Assembly: GCF_003443895.1 (NCBI RefSeq)
Contig: NZ_QQOA01000028.1
Span: 1-64,000 of the forward strand
DNA length: 64,000 bases
Direction of reading: 5' to 3'
From: Paraburkholderia phosphatilytica
GTDB taxonomy: Bacteria > Pseudomonadota > Gammaproteobacteria > Burkholderiales > Burkholderiaceae
Part shown: positions 44,001 through 53,807 of the stretch, in pieces
Layout: every line of letters starts with the position of its first letter
Position numbering within the stretch: the first letter of the stretch is position 1
Translations under genes and position numbers: made by a program
The notes under the pieces: generated by a model
Told to the model about the DNA's origin: nothing
The model's database searches: none
Seen by the model: only the letters and a program-made list of their open reading frames with translations

Positions 44001-46673
44001 TCACGAACCCGTCTTGCGCGCCGCCGTTTTCTTCGCCGGCGCCTTCTTTGCAGCAGCTGTCTTCGCCGCAGCGGTCTTCTTCGCGGCCGCGGCGGTCGTC
44101 TTCGTGGTCCGTGTTGCGACGGCCGTGTCGCCGTCACCTTCGGCTTCCGTCGCGGCCGCTGCCGCGACCTTCGCTGCAGCAGTCTTCGCGGCGGTCTTCG
44201 CCGATGCCTTCGACGGATCCTTCTTCTCGAACTCGAAGCCGATCTTGCCGTCGCTCTGCTTGACGAGGAACGCCTTGAAGTTGCGGCCCGTGCGCGACGA
44301 CTTGAAGTTCGTCAGCAGGTCGGTGCGACCTTCCGACAGCAGCTTCGCCATCTGGTCGCGCGTGATCTCCTGCTGCAGGATCACCTTGCCCGAGCGGAAG
44401 TCGCAGGTCTTCGGATTCGCGACCGAGTTCTCGCAGACGTAGCTCATGCCGTGCTCGAACACGCTGCCCTTGCACTTCGGGCATGCGCCGACCGGCTCCT
44501 GCGACGAGAAGTCGGGCGCCTCGCCGTCTTCGCCGCCCTGGTCCTGGCCGAAGTCGAACTCGAGCTTGTAGTTCTTCGTTTCGTCGTCGAACGACAGCTT
44601 GAGGATCGCCGAGAACGGCCGGCCCATCTTGCTGCGGAAACCCGACAGCGGACCGATCTCCTTCTTCTGCAGCAGTTCTTCGACTTCCTCGATCTCGAAC
44701 TGCCGGCCGCCCGGAATCTTCGAAATCGAGAACTCGCATTTCGTGCAGGCGAAACGGCGATAGTTCTCCTTCACCTGGCCGCCGCAGTTCGGACACGGCG
44801 TTTCCAGCGTCGCGTAGTCACCGGGGATGGTGTCGGAGTCGTACTCCTTCGCGCGCTTCACGATGGTCTGCGTCATGCGGGCGATTTCCTGCATGAACGC
44901 GTCGCGAGGCAGATTGCCGCGCTCCATCTGCGACAGCTTGTGCTCCCATTCGCCGGTGAGCTCCGGCGCCGTCAGTTCCTCGACGCCGAGGCCGCGCAGC
45001 AGCGTCATCAGCTGGAACGCTTTCGCGGTCGGGATCAGTTCGCGGCCTTCCCGCACCAGATACTTTTCGCCGAGCAGACCTTCGATGATCGCCGCGCGCG
45101 TGGCCGGCGTGCCGAGGCCCTTCGCGGCCATCGCTTCGCGCAGTTCGTCGTCTTCGACGAGCTTGCCCGCGCCTTCCATCGCCGACAGCAGCGTCGCTTC
45201 GTTATAGCGCGCGGGCGGCTTCGTGACGAGTTGATGCGCGGCGATCTTGTCGGTTTCGACCTTCTCGTTCTTCTGCACCGGCACGAGGTTCGCGTCCTCG
45301 CCGCCCGCGTCCTTGCCGTAGACCTGCAGCCAGCCCGGCTCGACCAGCACCTTGCCTTCGGTCTTGAAGTGATGGCCGGCGACTTCGGTGATGCGCGTCG
45401 TCACGCGATATTCGGCCGCCGGGAAGAACACCGCGAGGAAGCGCTTCACGACGAGGTCGTACAGCTTCTGCTCCGGCTCCGACAGCGACTTCGGCGCCTG
45501 CAGCGTCGGGATGATCGCGAAGTGGTCGCTGATCTTCGAGTTGTCGAAGATGCGCTTGTTCGGCTTCACCCAGCCCTTGTCGAGCACCTGCTTCGCGTGC
45601 GGCAGGTAGTTGTTGCTCTCCTTCAGCATCGCCAGCGTGTCTTTCACGGTGGCGATGTAGTCTTCCGGCAGCGCACGCGCGTCGGTACGCGGATAGGTCA
45701 GCACCTTGTGCTTTTCGTACAGCGCCTGCGCGAGGCCGAGCGTGTTCTTCGCCGAAAAGCCGAAGCGCCCGTTGGCTTCGCGCTGCAGGCTCGTCAGGTC
45801 GAAGAGCAGCGGCGACATCTGCGTGGACGGCTTCGACTCTTCGGTGACCGTGCCTTCCTGGCCGCGGCATGCCGCGACGATAGTCTCGGCAGCGGGGAGG
45901 GCCCACAGACGCGAGTCGCGCTTCTCCGGATCGAATTCGTCGCGCTTGAACTTCGGGTCGTACCAGCGGCCTTCGTAGAAGCCCGCCGCGCAGACGAATT
46001 CCGCGCGCACTTCCCAGTAGTCGCGCGGCACGAAGCGGCGGATTTTCTCTTCACGTTCGACGACGATCGACAGCGTTGGCGTCTGAACGCGGCCAACGGT
46101 AGTCAGGAAGAAGCCGCCGCCCTTGCTGTTGAACGCGGTCATCGCGCGCGTGCCGTTGATGCCGACGAGCCAGTCCGCTTCCGAGCGGCAGCGGGCCGCA
46201 TCGGCGAGCGGCTGCATGTCATCGTCGCTGCGCAGGTTCGCGAAGCCGTCGCGGATCGCGGCGGGCGTCATCGACTGCAGCCACAGGCGCTGCACGGGCT
46301 GCTTCGCCTTCGCGTGCTGCGCGATCAGGCGGAAAATCAGCTCGCCCTCGCGCCCCGCGTCGCAGGCGTTGATCAGGCGCTCGACGTCCTTGCGCTTGAT
46401 GAGTTTGTTGAGAACCTTCAACCGCGACTCGCTTTTCGCGATCGGGTTCAGGTCGAAGTGAGGCGGAATTACGGGCAGATGGGTGAAGCTCCATTTGCCG
46501 CGCTTGACGTCGTATTCCTCGGGTGCGGCGATCTCCAGCAGGTGACCGACCGCCGACGACAGCACGTAGTCGTCGCTCTCGTAATACTCGTCATGCTTCG
46601 TAAAACCGCCCAGCGCGCGCGCGATGTCATTCGCGACGGATGGCTTCTCGGCGATGATCAGTGCTTTGGACAT
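44001..46673 (-). CDS. topB: DNA topoisomerase III
   Basis: This 890-aa type IA topoisomerase resolves recombination and replication intermediates. The Toprim domain begins at the N terminus (MSKALIIAEKPSVANDIA), and the active-site Tyr lies in VLTYPRTDARALP (about residue 330). C-terminal zinc ribbons are seen (CPNCGGQVKENYRRFACTKC; CPKCKGSVFEHG), followed by an ordered repeat domain and a basic tail of Lys/Ala repeats (about the last 45 residues). Length exceeds E. coli TopB (653 aa) because of these extensions, a pattern common in Burkholderiales. The start at 46673 gives the standard N terminus. Confidence 0.93.
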   Translation of the reverse strand: MSKALIIAEKPSVANDIARALGGFTKHDEYYESDDYVLSSAVGHLLEIAAPEEYDVKRGKWSFTHLPVIPPHFDLNPIAKSESRLKVLNKLIKRKDVERLINACDAGREGELIFRLIAQHAKAKQPVQRLWLQSMTPAAIRDGFANLRSDDDMQPLADAARCRSEADWLVGINGTRAMTAFNSKGGGFFLTTVGRVQTPTLSIVVEREEKIRRFVPRDYWEVRAEFVCAAGFYEGRWYDPKFKRDEFDPEKRDSRLWALPAAETIVAACRGQEGTVTEESKPSTQMSPLLFDLTSLQREANGRFGFSAKNTLGLAQALYEKHKVLTYPRTDARALPEDYIATVKDTLAMLKESNNYLPHAKQVLDKGWVKPNKRIFDNSKISDHFAIIPTLQAPKSLSEPEQKLYDLVVKRFLAVFFPAAEYRVTTRITEVAGHHFKTEGKVLVEPGWLQVYGKDAGGEDANLVPVQKNEKVETDKIAAHQLVTKPPARYNEATLLSAMEGAGKLVEDDELREAMAAKGLGTPATRAAIIEGLLGEKYLVREGRELIPTAKAFQLMTLLRGLGVEELTAPELTGEWEHKLSQMERGNLPRDAFMQEIARMTQTIVKRAKEYDSDTIPGDYATLETPCPNCGGQVKENYRRFACTKCEFSISKIPGGRQFEIEEVEELLQKKEIGPLSGFRSKMGRPFSAILKLSFDDETKNYKLEFDFGQDQGGEDGEAPDFSSQEPVGACPKCKGSVFEHGMSYVCENSVANPKTCDFRSGKVILQQEITRDQMAKLLSEGRTDLLTNFKSSRTGRNFKAFLVKQSDGKIGFEFEKKDPSKASAKTAAKTAAAKVAAAAATEAEGDGDTAVATRTTKTTAAAAKKTAAAKTAAAKKAPAKKTAARKTGS

Positions 46674-46917
46674 GACTCGGTGTAAGTGGGTAGTACGGCT
46701 CGTTGGCCCTGTAACGACCGCTTTATAGCACACGCCGATCCCGGCGCGATTTTGTGTGCCGCAAAATGCGCCCCATCATAGGGCGCGACCCCGCGCCCGG
46801 CAAGCGTGGAAAGGCTGCATCTCGTGGGCGACGGCGCGGATCTTACGGCCTTCTTTCCGCTTCCCAACGGTGAGCAGCAACGGTCTGGGCCGCGCGACGG
46901 GCGTTCGCGGCAGGGCG
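46674..46917. other. intergenic region between topB and the thioredoxin-like gene
   Basis: Both flanking genes are on the minus strand, so this 244-bp stretch is the topB promoter region and the end of the thioredoxin-like transcript. Nothing else was found. Confidence 0.35.
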
Positions 46918-47298
46918 TCAAACGGCGGCGAGCGCGGGCCGCAGCAGTTTCGGTGCGCCGGTCACACCCGGCAGCGCGGTGAGGTCGTGCAACATCCGTT
47001 CGACGATGCTCACCTGCGGCAGCACGGTACCGAAAAAACGCGTGGTGTTGCTGTCCTCGATCAGAATGGTCGGGAAATTTTCCACATCCAGATCGTCGAG
47101 CCGGTCGGCATGCGCTTCGATGTCGATGTAGGCGAAGCAGATGTCGGGATGCCGGTCCGCCAGCGCATCGAACGCTGCCTTGTACTCGCGACAGGTACCG
47201 CACCATTCCGCACACAGACACGCGACGAACAGCGTGTCGGGGTCGGCGACGCGCTCGGCGATCCGGTCCGCTTCGGTGTCGAGGTTCAGCGCGGGCAT
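46918..47298 (-). CDS. thioredoxin-family protein with WCGTC active site
   Basis: The 126-aa protein has a thioredoxin fold core: AEWCGTCREYKAAFD with Cys 33 and Cys 36, then DIEAHADRLDDLDVENFPTILI with the cis-Pro. The active site is WCGTC rather than the WCGPC of thioredoxin, which usually shifts redox potential. No signal peptide is seen, so it is cytoplasmic. It lies 60 bp after the dprA remnant on the same strand. It may be a thiol reductase or a glutathione-linked protein; partner unknown. Confidence 0.8.
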   Translation of the reverse strand: MPALNLDTEADRIAERVADPDTLFVACLCAEWCGTCREYKAAFDALADRHPDICFAYIDIEAHADRLDDLDVENFPTILIEDSNTTRFFGTVLPQVSIVERMLHDLTALPGVTGAPKLLRPALAAV

Positions 47299-47358
47299 GG
47301 TGATTCCTTGCTTGTTTTCATCGTGACTGGCGATTCGAAAATGTAGCACGCCGCCCGG

Positions 47359-48567
47359 CTAACGGCTGCGGGCCCGCATGAACCAGCCGCCCGGCAGCAC
47401 CGCCACCCGGCCGGTCAGTTCCAGGCCGAGCAGCGTGCCTTGCAGCAGCGTGTCGGTCATGTCGGTGCGACTGGCCAGCATTTCAAGCGTGGCCGGTGCG
47501 TAGCTGGGCGCATCGGGGACCTTGCGCTCGGGCCCGGACGGTGGGCGCTCGAGCGCGCTGACCGTAGGCGAGGCCGGGGAGGGCGCGGCGCCCGGCGGCG
47601 GCAGTGCCGGGTCAAGCGGAGGCGCTTCGGACTCGGGCCACGGTCGTGGCGTCAGCGCCAGCTCCAGCCACGCCCAGCTCCTCCAGCACCTCCTCCGGCG
47701 TTTCAACAAGCCGCGCATGCTGCTTGATCATCCGATGACACCCACGCGACAGCGGCGAGTGAATCGACCCCGGAATCGCGAACACGTCGCGGCCCATCTC
47801 GTTCGCGAGCCGCGCGGTGATCAGCGAACCGGAGCGCATCGCCGCCTCGGCGATCAGCACGCTGCCCGAGAGGCCCGCGATCAGCCGGTTGCGCTGCGGG
47901 AAATGCGCCGGTCGCGCGGGCGTGCCGAGCGGCCACCCTGAGGCGATCGCGCCGACGGAACCGATGCGGCCGGCGAGCTGCTGGTGCGCCGCCGGGTACA
48001 CGAGGTCCGCGCCCGTCCCGGTCACGGCAATCGTGCCGCCGCGGCCATCGAGTGCGCCAAGATGCCAGGATGCGCGGCCGCATCGATGCCGAGCGCGAGT
48101 CCCGACACCACTGCGAGCCACGCGTTCGACAGCACGCGCGCGAAGTGGCGCGCGTCGTCGATGCCCTGCGGCGTCGCATTCCGGCTGCCGGCGATCGCGA
48201 CCGTCTTCACGTGCAGCAGCGCAAGCCGGCCCATCACATATAACAGCGGCGGCGGGTCCGGCATGGTCAGCAGCATCGGCGGATACGCGGGGTCGTCGAG
48301 CGTGACCACGTGATTGCCCGGCAGCGCTCGCCATGCGAGCACCCGCGCGACGTAGTCGGGCAAGCCAGGCTCGGGCGGCGCGAGTACCGCGCGGGCCGTG
48401 GCTGGATCGGTGGCGTAGGCAAGTTCCGCGAACGGCTGCGCGAGCAGCGCGCCCGGCAGGCCGAAGCGCGCCAGCAGCACGCGCAGCGCTGCGGGCTTCA
48501 GCCCGCTCGCGAGCGAAAGCCGCAGCTATGCGCCCAGTTCGGTGTCGGTCATCGGCAGGGTGGTCAT
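47359..48567 (-). pseudogene. dprA: DNA-processing protein DprA, disrupted
   Basis: DprA loads RecA onto incoming single-stranded DNA during transformation. All parts are recognisable: SAM-like N terminus (LRLSLASGLKPAALRVLLARF), Rossmann core (VAIAGSRNATPQGID, GIDAAAH, GALDGRGGTIAV, FPQRNRLIAGLS, AIPGSIHSPLSRGCHRMIK) and a C-terminal winged helix (LGLELTGRVAVLPGGWF). The frame is broken three times: a TAG at 48526-48528 replaces the expected Trp codon (GA[W]LRLS); an 8-bp imperfect duplication (48057-48064/48065-48072) shifts the frame; a second shift near 47640-47715 restores it. The ribosome site (GGAGG) and start remain. Sequencing error would have to explain all three. Confidence 0.85.
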
Positions 48568-48893
48568 CCGAACCTCCAGGAGGCACCAGAACGCAAGGCC
48601 GGCGGGCTTGGGCGGGCCATGCTAAAATTTTCATCATCCGAAATAAACCGCCGCGCCGCGCGCACCTTGCGCCGCGTCGCCGCATGAGTCGAATCCGGTC
48701 CGCGTTGGAGCAGCACGCACCGGACGCGTTGATTCGGGCCGCGTCACCCTCATATGTTTGAGGAATCGAGGCCCGCGTCCAACCTGGCCAAACGGGTAAC
48801 GCGTGGCCAATCCCGCGCGATCGACGAAGCGCGACGAGGGCGACGGGCGCCCGCAAGCAGGTACCGTTGCGGCGGTCACCACGAATCGAGACC
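48568..48893. other. divergent intergenic region between dprA and def
   Basis: The 326 bp should contain the def-fmt promoter (plus) and the old dprA promoter (minus). An AT-rich patch (aaaattttcatcatccgaaataaa, about 48622-48645) is the likely place. No gene or RNA was recognised. Confidence 0.4.
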
Positions 48894-49397
48894 ATGGCTT
48901 TACTGAACATCCTCCACTATCCCGACAAGCGGCTGCACAAGGTCGCGAAACCGGTCGAGAAGGTCGACGAGCGCATCCGCAGGCTCGTCGCCGACATGGC
49001 CGAGACCATGTACGCGGCGCCGGGCGTCGGCCTCGCCGCGACCCAGGTCGACGTGCACGAGCGCGTGATCGTGATCGACGTGTCCGAAACCCACGAGCAG
49101 CTGCTGACCTTCATCAACCCGGAAATCGTCTGGGCGAGCGAGACGAAGAAGCTCAACGAGGAAGGCTGTCTGTCGGTGCCGGGCATCTACGACAACGTTG
49201 AGCGCGCCGAGCAGGTGAAGGTTCGCGCGCTGAACGCGAAAGGCGAAACCTTCGAGATCGACTGCGAAGGGCTGCTCGCCGTGTGCATCCAGCACGAGAT
49301 GGATCACCTGCTCGGTCACGTGTTCGTCGAATACCTGTCGCCGCTGAAGCAGACGCGCATCAAGACCCGGATGAAGAAGCTCGCGCACGCGATGTGA
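48894..49397 (+). CDS. def: peptide deformylase
   Basis: The 167-aa metalloenzyme removes the formyl group from new proteins. All three motifs are present: GVGLAATQ (motif 1), EGCLSVPG with the metal Cys (motif 2) and QHEMDHLLG with two metal His and the catalytic Glu (motif 3). The start at 48894 gives MALLNILHYPDKRL. It lies 66 bp ahead of fmt on the same strand, the usual def-fmt pair. Confidence 0.97.
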   Translation: MALLNILHYPDKRLHKVAKPVEKVDERIRRLVADMAETMYAAPGVGLAATQVDVHERVIVIDVSETHEQLLTFINPEIVWASETKKLNEEGCLSVPGIYDNVERAEQVKVRALNAKGETFEIDCEGLLAVCIQHEMDHLLGHVFVEYLSPLKQTRIKTRMKKLAHAM

Positions 49398-49463
49398 CGG
49401 GTCGCGCGCCGCTCGCCGCCGTTTGTCGTCGATCGATTTCTTTTTGCATCACGCTGTCCGCTC

Positions 49464-50435
49464 ATGAGCCATTCGTTGCGCGTCGTCTTCGCCGGTACGC
49501 CGGAATTTGCTGCCGCGGCGCTCGCCGCGATCCATGCTGCCGGCTTCCCTGTGCCGCTCGTGCTGACCCAGCCGGACCGTCCGGCCGGACGTGGCATGAA
49601 GCTGCAGGCGAGCCCCGTCAAACGCTTCGCGCTCGAGCAGGGGCTGCCGGTCGCGCAGCCGCCGTCGCTGCGCCGTAATGGCAAGTACCCGGAAGAAGCC
49701 ACGGGGGCCATCGACCTGCTGCGCAACACGCCGCACGACGTGATGGTCGTCGCGGCATATGGGCTGCTGTTGCCGCAGGAAGTGCTCGACATCGCACCGC
49801 ATGGCTGCATCAACATCCACGCGTCGCTGCTGCCACGCTGGCGCGGCGCCGCGCCGATCCATCGTGCGATCGAGGCGGGCGACACCGAAAGCGGTATCAC
49901 GCTGATGCAGATGGACGCCGGTCTCGACACCGGGCCGATGATCTCGGTCGCGCGCACGCCGATCGCGCTGGACGATACCACCGCGACGCTGCACGACAAG
50001 CTCGCGGATGCGGGCGCGCGTCTCGTCGTCGAAGGGCTTGTGGAGCTGGAGCGGAGCGGTCGCCTGTCTTCCACGCCGCAACCCGCGGACGGCGCGACCT
50101 ACGCCGACAAGATCGGCAAGCAGGAGGCCGCGCTCGACTGGAGCAGGCCCGCGGCGGTGCTCGCGCGCCAGGTGCGCGCGTTCGACCCGTTCCCGGGCGG
50201 CGTCGCTACGCTGGATGGCGTCGCGCTGAAGATCTGGTCCGCGGATGCAATCGATGCAAGCCGCGCTGCCGCAGCGCCGGGCACGATCGTCGACATTTCG
50301 GCCGAAGGCGTGGTGATTGCCTGCGGCGAAGGCGCATTGCGCGCAACGCAACTGCAGAAGCCCGGCGGCAAACGCCTGCCCGCGCGCGAGTTTCTTGCGG
50401 GCTCGTCGCTCACGGTGGGGCAGAAGTTCGATTAA
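49464..50435 (+). CDS. fmt: methionyl-tRNA formyltransferase
   Basis: The 323-aa enzyme formylates initiator Met-tRNA with 10-formyl-tetrahydrofolate. The N-terminal Rossmann part has VVFAGTPEFAA; the active-site stretch INIHASLLPRWRGAAPIHRA contains the catalytic Asn and His; the C-terminal domain (about 210-315) binds the tRNA. Length is typical (315 in E. coli). Confidence 0.96.
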   Translation: MSHSLRVVFAGTPEFAAAALAAIHAAGFPVPLVLTQPDRPAGRGMKLQASPVKRFALEQGLPVAQPPSLRRNGKYPEEATGAIDLLRNTPHDVMVVAAYGLLLPQEVLDIAPHGCINIHASLLPRWRGAAPIHRAIEAGDTESGITLMQMDAGLDTGPMISVARTPIALDDTTATLHDKLADAGARLVVEGLVELERSGRLSSTPQPADGATYADKIGKQEAALDWSRPAAVLARQVRAFDPFPGGVATLDGVALKIWSADAIDASRAAAAPGTIVDISAEGVVIACGEGALRATQLQKPGGKRLPAREFLAGSSLTVGQKFD

Positions 50436-50552
50436 AAGCGGGCCGTTCACAGGCCGCCATTAGCCATCCGGCCACGTCGCCCGTGTCATGAGGCGCGCGT
50501 TAAAATGCGCTGTGCCTCAACGCTGTGCCCCAGGTTTCGCAAGAGGTCGCTC

Positions 50553-51215
50553 ATGTTCGGTATCACCCACTTCGCGCTGTTTGCCGCCGCAGTCTTTCTC
50601 CTCAATCTCACGCCGGGGCCCGATACGGCCTATATCGTCGGTCGTAGCGTTGCGCAGGGGCGCGGTGCGGGCCTGATGTCGGCGCTCGGTATCTCGGCGG
50701 GTTGCTGCGTGCATTCGCTCGCGTGCGCGTTCGGGCTGACGGCGCTGCTGGCGGCATCTGCCACCGCGTTCACCGTGATCAAGATCGTCGGCGCGGTGTA
50801 CCTGATCTATCTCGGCATCAAGCTGATTCTCGCGAAGCCCACCGTCGAAGCCGACGACCCGAAGCCTGTGCACGCGCCGGCACCGGCCGCTGCAGGCGCT
50901 GTGCCGCGTTCGCTGCGCCAGTTGTTCATGCAGGGCTTCTGGACCAATGTGCTGAATCCGAAGGTGGTGCTGTTCTTCGTGTCGTTCTTCCCGCAGTTCG
51001 TGTCGGCGGGCAGCGACCACAAGTCGATGGCGTTCCTCACGCTCGGCGTGGTGTTCGTCGCGATGAGCACGGTGTGGAACAGCTTTGTCGCGTGGGTGGC
51101 GGGCAGCGTGTCGCGGCGCTTCGCCGGCAGGCCGGGCGTGAAGAAGTGGCTCGACCGCACGGTGGGCAGCGCGTTTGTCGGTCTCGGTGTGAAGCTCGCC
51201 ACTGCATCACGGTGA
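50553..51215 (+). CDS. LysE/RhtB-family exporter
   Basis: The 220-aa inner-membrane protein has the family N terminus (LFAAAVFLLNLTPGPDTAYIV with the PGPD motif), about six membrane segments, and NPKVVLFFVSFFPQFV in the second half. Such transporters export amino acids (lysine, homoserine, threonine or leucine-type); the substrate here is unknown. ATG 50553 is preceded by AAGAGG. It lies between fmt and htpX, a conserved position in Burkholderia. Confidence 0.9.
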   Translation: MFGITHFALFAAAVFLLNLTPGPDTAYIVGRSVAQGRGAGLMSALGISAGCCVHSLACAFGLTALLAASATAFTVIKIVGAVYLIYLGIKLILAKPTVEADDPKPVHAPAPAAAGAVPRSLRQLFMQGFWTNVLNPKVVLFFVSFFPQFVSAGSDHKSMAFLTLGVVFVAMSTVWNSFVAWVAGSVSRRFAGRPGVKKWLDRTVGSAFVGLGVKLATASR

Positions 51216-51316
51216 TTGAATTTTTGCCGGCAACCCTTATCTAACGATCAGCTTACAGTCGACCGCCCTGTTCTGGCGGGCAAGATAGGGACACGTTCCG
51301 GCAAAGGAGGCCGCAC

Positions 51317-52174
51317 ATGTTCAACTGGGTCAAAACCGCGATGCTGATGGCCGGCATCACGGCGCTGTTTATCGTGATCGGCGGCGTGGTGGGCGGCTCG
51401 CGCGGCATGATGCTGGCGTTCCTCATCGCGCTCGCGATGAATTTCTTCTCGTACTGGTTCTCGGACAAGATGGTGCTGCGCATGTACAACGCGCAGGAAG
51501 TCGACGAGAACACGGCGCCGCAGTTCTACCGGATGGTGCGCGATCTCGCCACGCGCGCCGAACTGCCGATGCCGCGCGTCTACCTGATCAACGAAGACGC
51601 GCCGAACGCGTTCGCCACTGGTCGCAATCCGGAGCACGCGGCGGTCGCGGCCACCACGGGCATTCTGCGCGTGCTGTCCGAACGCGAAATGCGCGGCGTG
51701 ATGGCGCACGAACTCGCGCACGTGAAGCACCGCGACATTCTCATCTCGACCGTCTCGGCTACGATGGCCGGCGCGATCTCGGCGCTCGCGAACTTCGCGA
51801 TGTTCTTCGGCGGTCGCGATGAAGAAGGCCGTCCTTCCAACCCTGTCGCGAGCATTGCAGTCGCGCTGCTCGCGCCGATCGCCGGTGCGCTGATCCAGAT
51901 GGCCATCTCACGCGCGCGTGAATTCGAAGCGGACCGCGGCGGCGCGCAGATCTCGGGCGATCCGCAGGCGCTCGCGTCGGCGCTCGACAAGATCCATCGC
52001 TACGCGAACGGCATCCCGTTCCCCACCGCCGAAGCGCACCCCGCCACCGCGCAGATGATGATCATGAACCCGCTGTCGGGCGGGGGCATCGCGAACCTGT
52101 TCTCGACTCACCCCGCCACCGAAGAGCGGATCGCGCGTCTGATGGAGATGGCCCGCACCGGCCGCTTCGACTGA
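51317..52174 (+). CDS. htpX: membrane protease HtpX
   Basis: The 285-aa zinc metalloprotease of the inner membrane degrades damaged membrane proteins. The HEXXH motif (MAHELAHVKHRD) is near residue 131, followed by two membrane segments and the third zinc ligand Glu in REFEADRGGAQ. Two N-terminal membrane segments are present. Length and layout match the family. The ribosome site AAAGGAGG is strong. Confidence 0.96.
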   Translation: MFNWVKTAMLMAGITALFIVIGGVVGGSRGMMLAFLIALAMNFFSYWFSDKMVLRMYNAQEVDENTAPQFYRMVRDLATRAELPMPRVYLINEDAPNAFATGRNPEHAAVAATTGILRVLSEREMRGVMAHELAHVKHRDILISTVSATMAGAISALANFAMFFGGRDEEGRPSNPVASIAVALLAPIAGALIQMAISRAREFEADRGGAQISGDPQALASALDKIHRYANGIPFPTAEAHPATAQMMIMNPLSGGGIANLFSTHPATEERIARLMEMARTGRFD

Positions 52175-52228
52175 CGCGGATAACCGCCGTCACGCGCGGC
52201 ACGCAGCCGCGCGGCAGCCAGGCCAGCA

Positions 52229-52263
52229 GGGCGAATCCTCACCTCGGGATTCGCCCTTTTTTG
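52229..52263 (+). terminator. intrinsic terminator of htpX
   Basis: gggcgaatcc-tcacctc-gggattcgcccttttttg: 9-10 bp stem with T-run, 55 bp after the htpX stop. Confidence 0.9.
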
Positions 52264-52373
52264 TTGTCCGCTGGCGCGCCTTGCCTGTGGGCCGAGCCAG
52301 AGCGCGCCAGCCTGTCACGCTACAATAGGCGTTTGTGCCGGACGTCCTGTCCGGTCCGCTCGACCCCTCGTCC

Positions 52374-53807
52374 ATGAATCGAAAGCCTCCGTCGCAGGCC
52401 GTCTCACACGCATCGCGTTCGCATGGTGGCCGGCTCTCTGCGCTGCATCTCGCACCGGATTCGCTGGGCTTCGCGCTCGACTGCGCCGCGCAGGCCGTCG
52501 GCGCGGTGCGCGCCGGCTCGGCGTTGCCGGCCGCGCTGCAGGCGTTGTTCGCACATCTGCCGCACGCGAGTACCGCGGCTACGCGCGGTGCCACGCAGGA
52601 CATCGCGTACCGCACGATGCGCCGTCTCGCCACCGCGGACTGGCTGATCGCGCGGCTCGTGCGCAAGGCGCCGCCGCCGCACGTCGGCAACCTGCTGGCG
52701 TGCGCGTTCGCGCTCCTCGTCGATGACGCTGATGCAGCGGCCTATGCGCCGTTCACGGTCGTCGATCAGGCGGTCGATGCGATCGGCGCGCGCCGCGAGT
52801 TCGTGTTCGCGAAGGGCCTGGTCAATGCGGTGCTGCGCGGATTCCTGCGTGACCGCGAGAAAATGCTGACCGCGGTCTCCACCGACGAAGTCGCGTACTG
52901 GAGCTACCCAGCCTGGTGGATCGACGCGGTACGACGCGCGTGGCCGGATCGCTGGGAGCACGTGCTCGAAGCGGGCAACGCGCAGGCGCCGCTCACGCTG
53001 CGCGTGAACGCGCGCCGCACCAACGTCGACGACTACCTGCAGTTGCTCACATCGCATCAGATCGCTGCGACGCGCGCCGGCGACCATGCGGTGACGCTGG
53101 CGAATGCGCTGCCCGTCGATCGTATTCCGGGCTTTGCCGACGGCGTCGTGTCGGTGCAGGACGCGGGCGCGCAACTCGCCGCGCAGTGGCTCGGCGCGCG
53201 CGACGGCATGCGCGTGCTCGATGCGTGCGCGGCGCCCGGCGGCAAGACCGGCCACGTGCTGGAACTCGCCGATGTCGAGGTGGTTGCGCTGGAGAGCGAC
53301 GCGTCGCGCGCGGTGCGCATCGGTGAGAATCTCGCGCGCCTGGGCCTCGCCGCGGACACGAAGATCGGCGATGCCGGCGATCCGTCCGCGTGGCACGACG
53401 GGCGGCTGTTCGATCGCATCCTGGCCGACGTACCGTGCTCGGCGTCGGGCATCGTGCGGCGTCATCCGGACATCCGCTGGCTGCGTCGCGAGAGCGACAT
53501 CGCCGCGCTCGTCGACGCGCAGCGCCGTATCGTGTCGGCGCTCTGGCCGCTCGTGAAGCCGGGCGGCGAACTGCTCTACGTGACGTGCTCGATCTTCCCG
53601 GAAGAGTGCGAGGCGCAGGCGGCGTGGTTTGGAAAGCAACACCAGGATGCGGTACGATTGGACGCGCCCGGGCAACTCTTACCGACGGTCGCCCGCGCGC
53701 CCGCCGCCACGCCGGACGGTACCCGCGCTGGCAACCGTGACGGGCAGGGCACCGGTTCGAACCCAGACCACGACGGATTCTTCTACGCGCGCTTTCAGAA
53801 ACGGTGA
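52374..53807 (+). CDS. rsmB: 16S rRNA (cytosine 967-C5)-methyltransferase
   Basis: The 477-aa methyltransferase modifies C967 of 16S rRNA. An N-terminal NusB-like RNA-binding domain (about 40-190) is followed by the class I methyltransferase domain: SAM motif VLDACAAPGGKTGH, DVPCSASGIVRRHPDI (motif IV Cys) and the catalytic Cys in LLYVTCSIFPEE. The C terminus has a longer Pro/Thr-rich segment before the usual DGFFYARFQK. ATG 52374 or the upstream ATG 52335 are both possible. It overlaps the next gene by 4 bp. Confidence 0.93.
   Translation: MNRKPPSQAVSHASRSHGGRLSALHLAPDSLGFALDCAAQAVGAVRAGSALPAALQALFAHLPHASTAATRGATQDIAYRTMRRLATADWLIARLVRKAPPPHVGNLLACAFALLVDDADAAAYAPFTVVDQAVDAIGARREFVFAKGLVNAVLRGFLRDREKMLTAVSTDEVAYWSYPAWWIDAVRRAWPDRWEHVLEAGNAQAPLTLRVNARRTNVDDYLQLLTSHQIAATRAGDHAVTLANALPVDRIPGFADGVVSVQDAGAQLAAQWLGARDGMRVLDACAAPGGKTGHVLELADVEVVALESDASRAVRIGENLARLGLAADTKIGDAGDPSAWHDGRLFDRILADVPCSASGIVRRHPDIRWLRRESDIAALVDAQRRIVSALWPLVKPGGELLYVTCSIFPEECEAQAAWFGKQHQDAVRLDAPGQLLPTVARAPAATPDGTRAGNRDGQGTGSNPDHDGFFYARFQKR

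Noticed and set aside
44451..46685. 744-codon plus-strand frame across topB
   Set aside because: Shadow of topB, dominated by Arg/Leu/Asp runs typical of antisense frames in GC-rich DNA.
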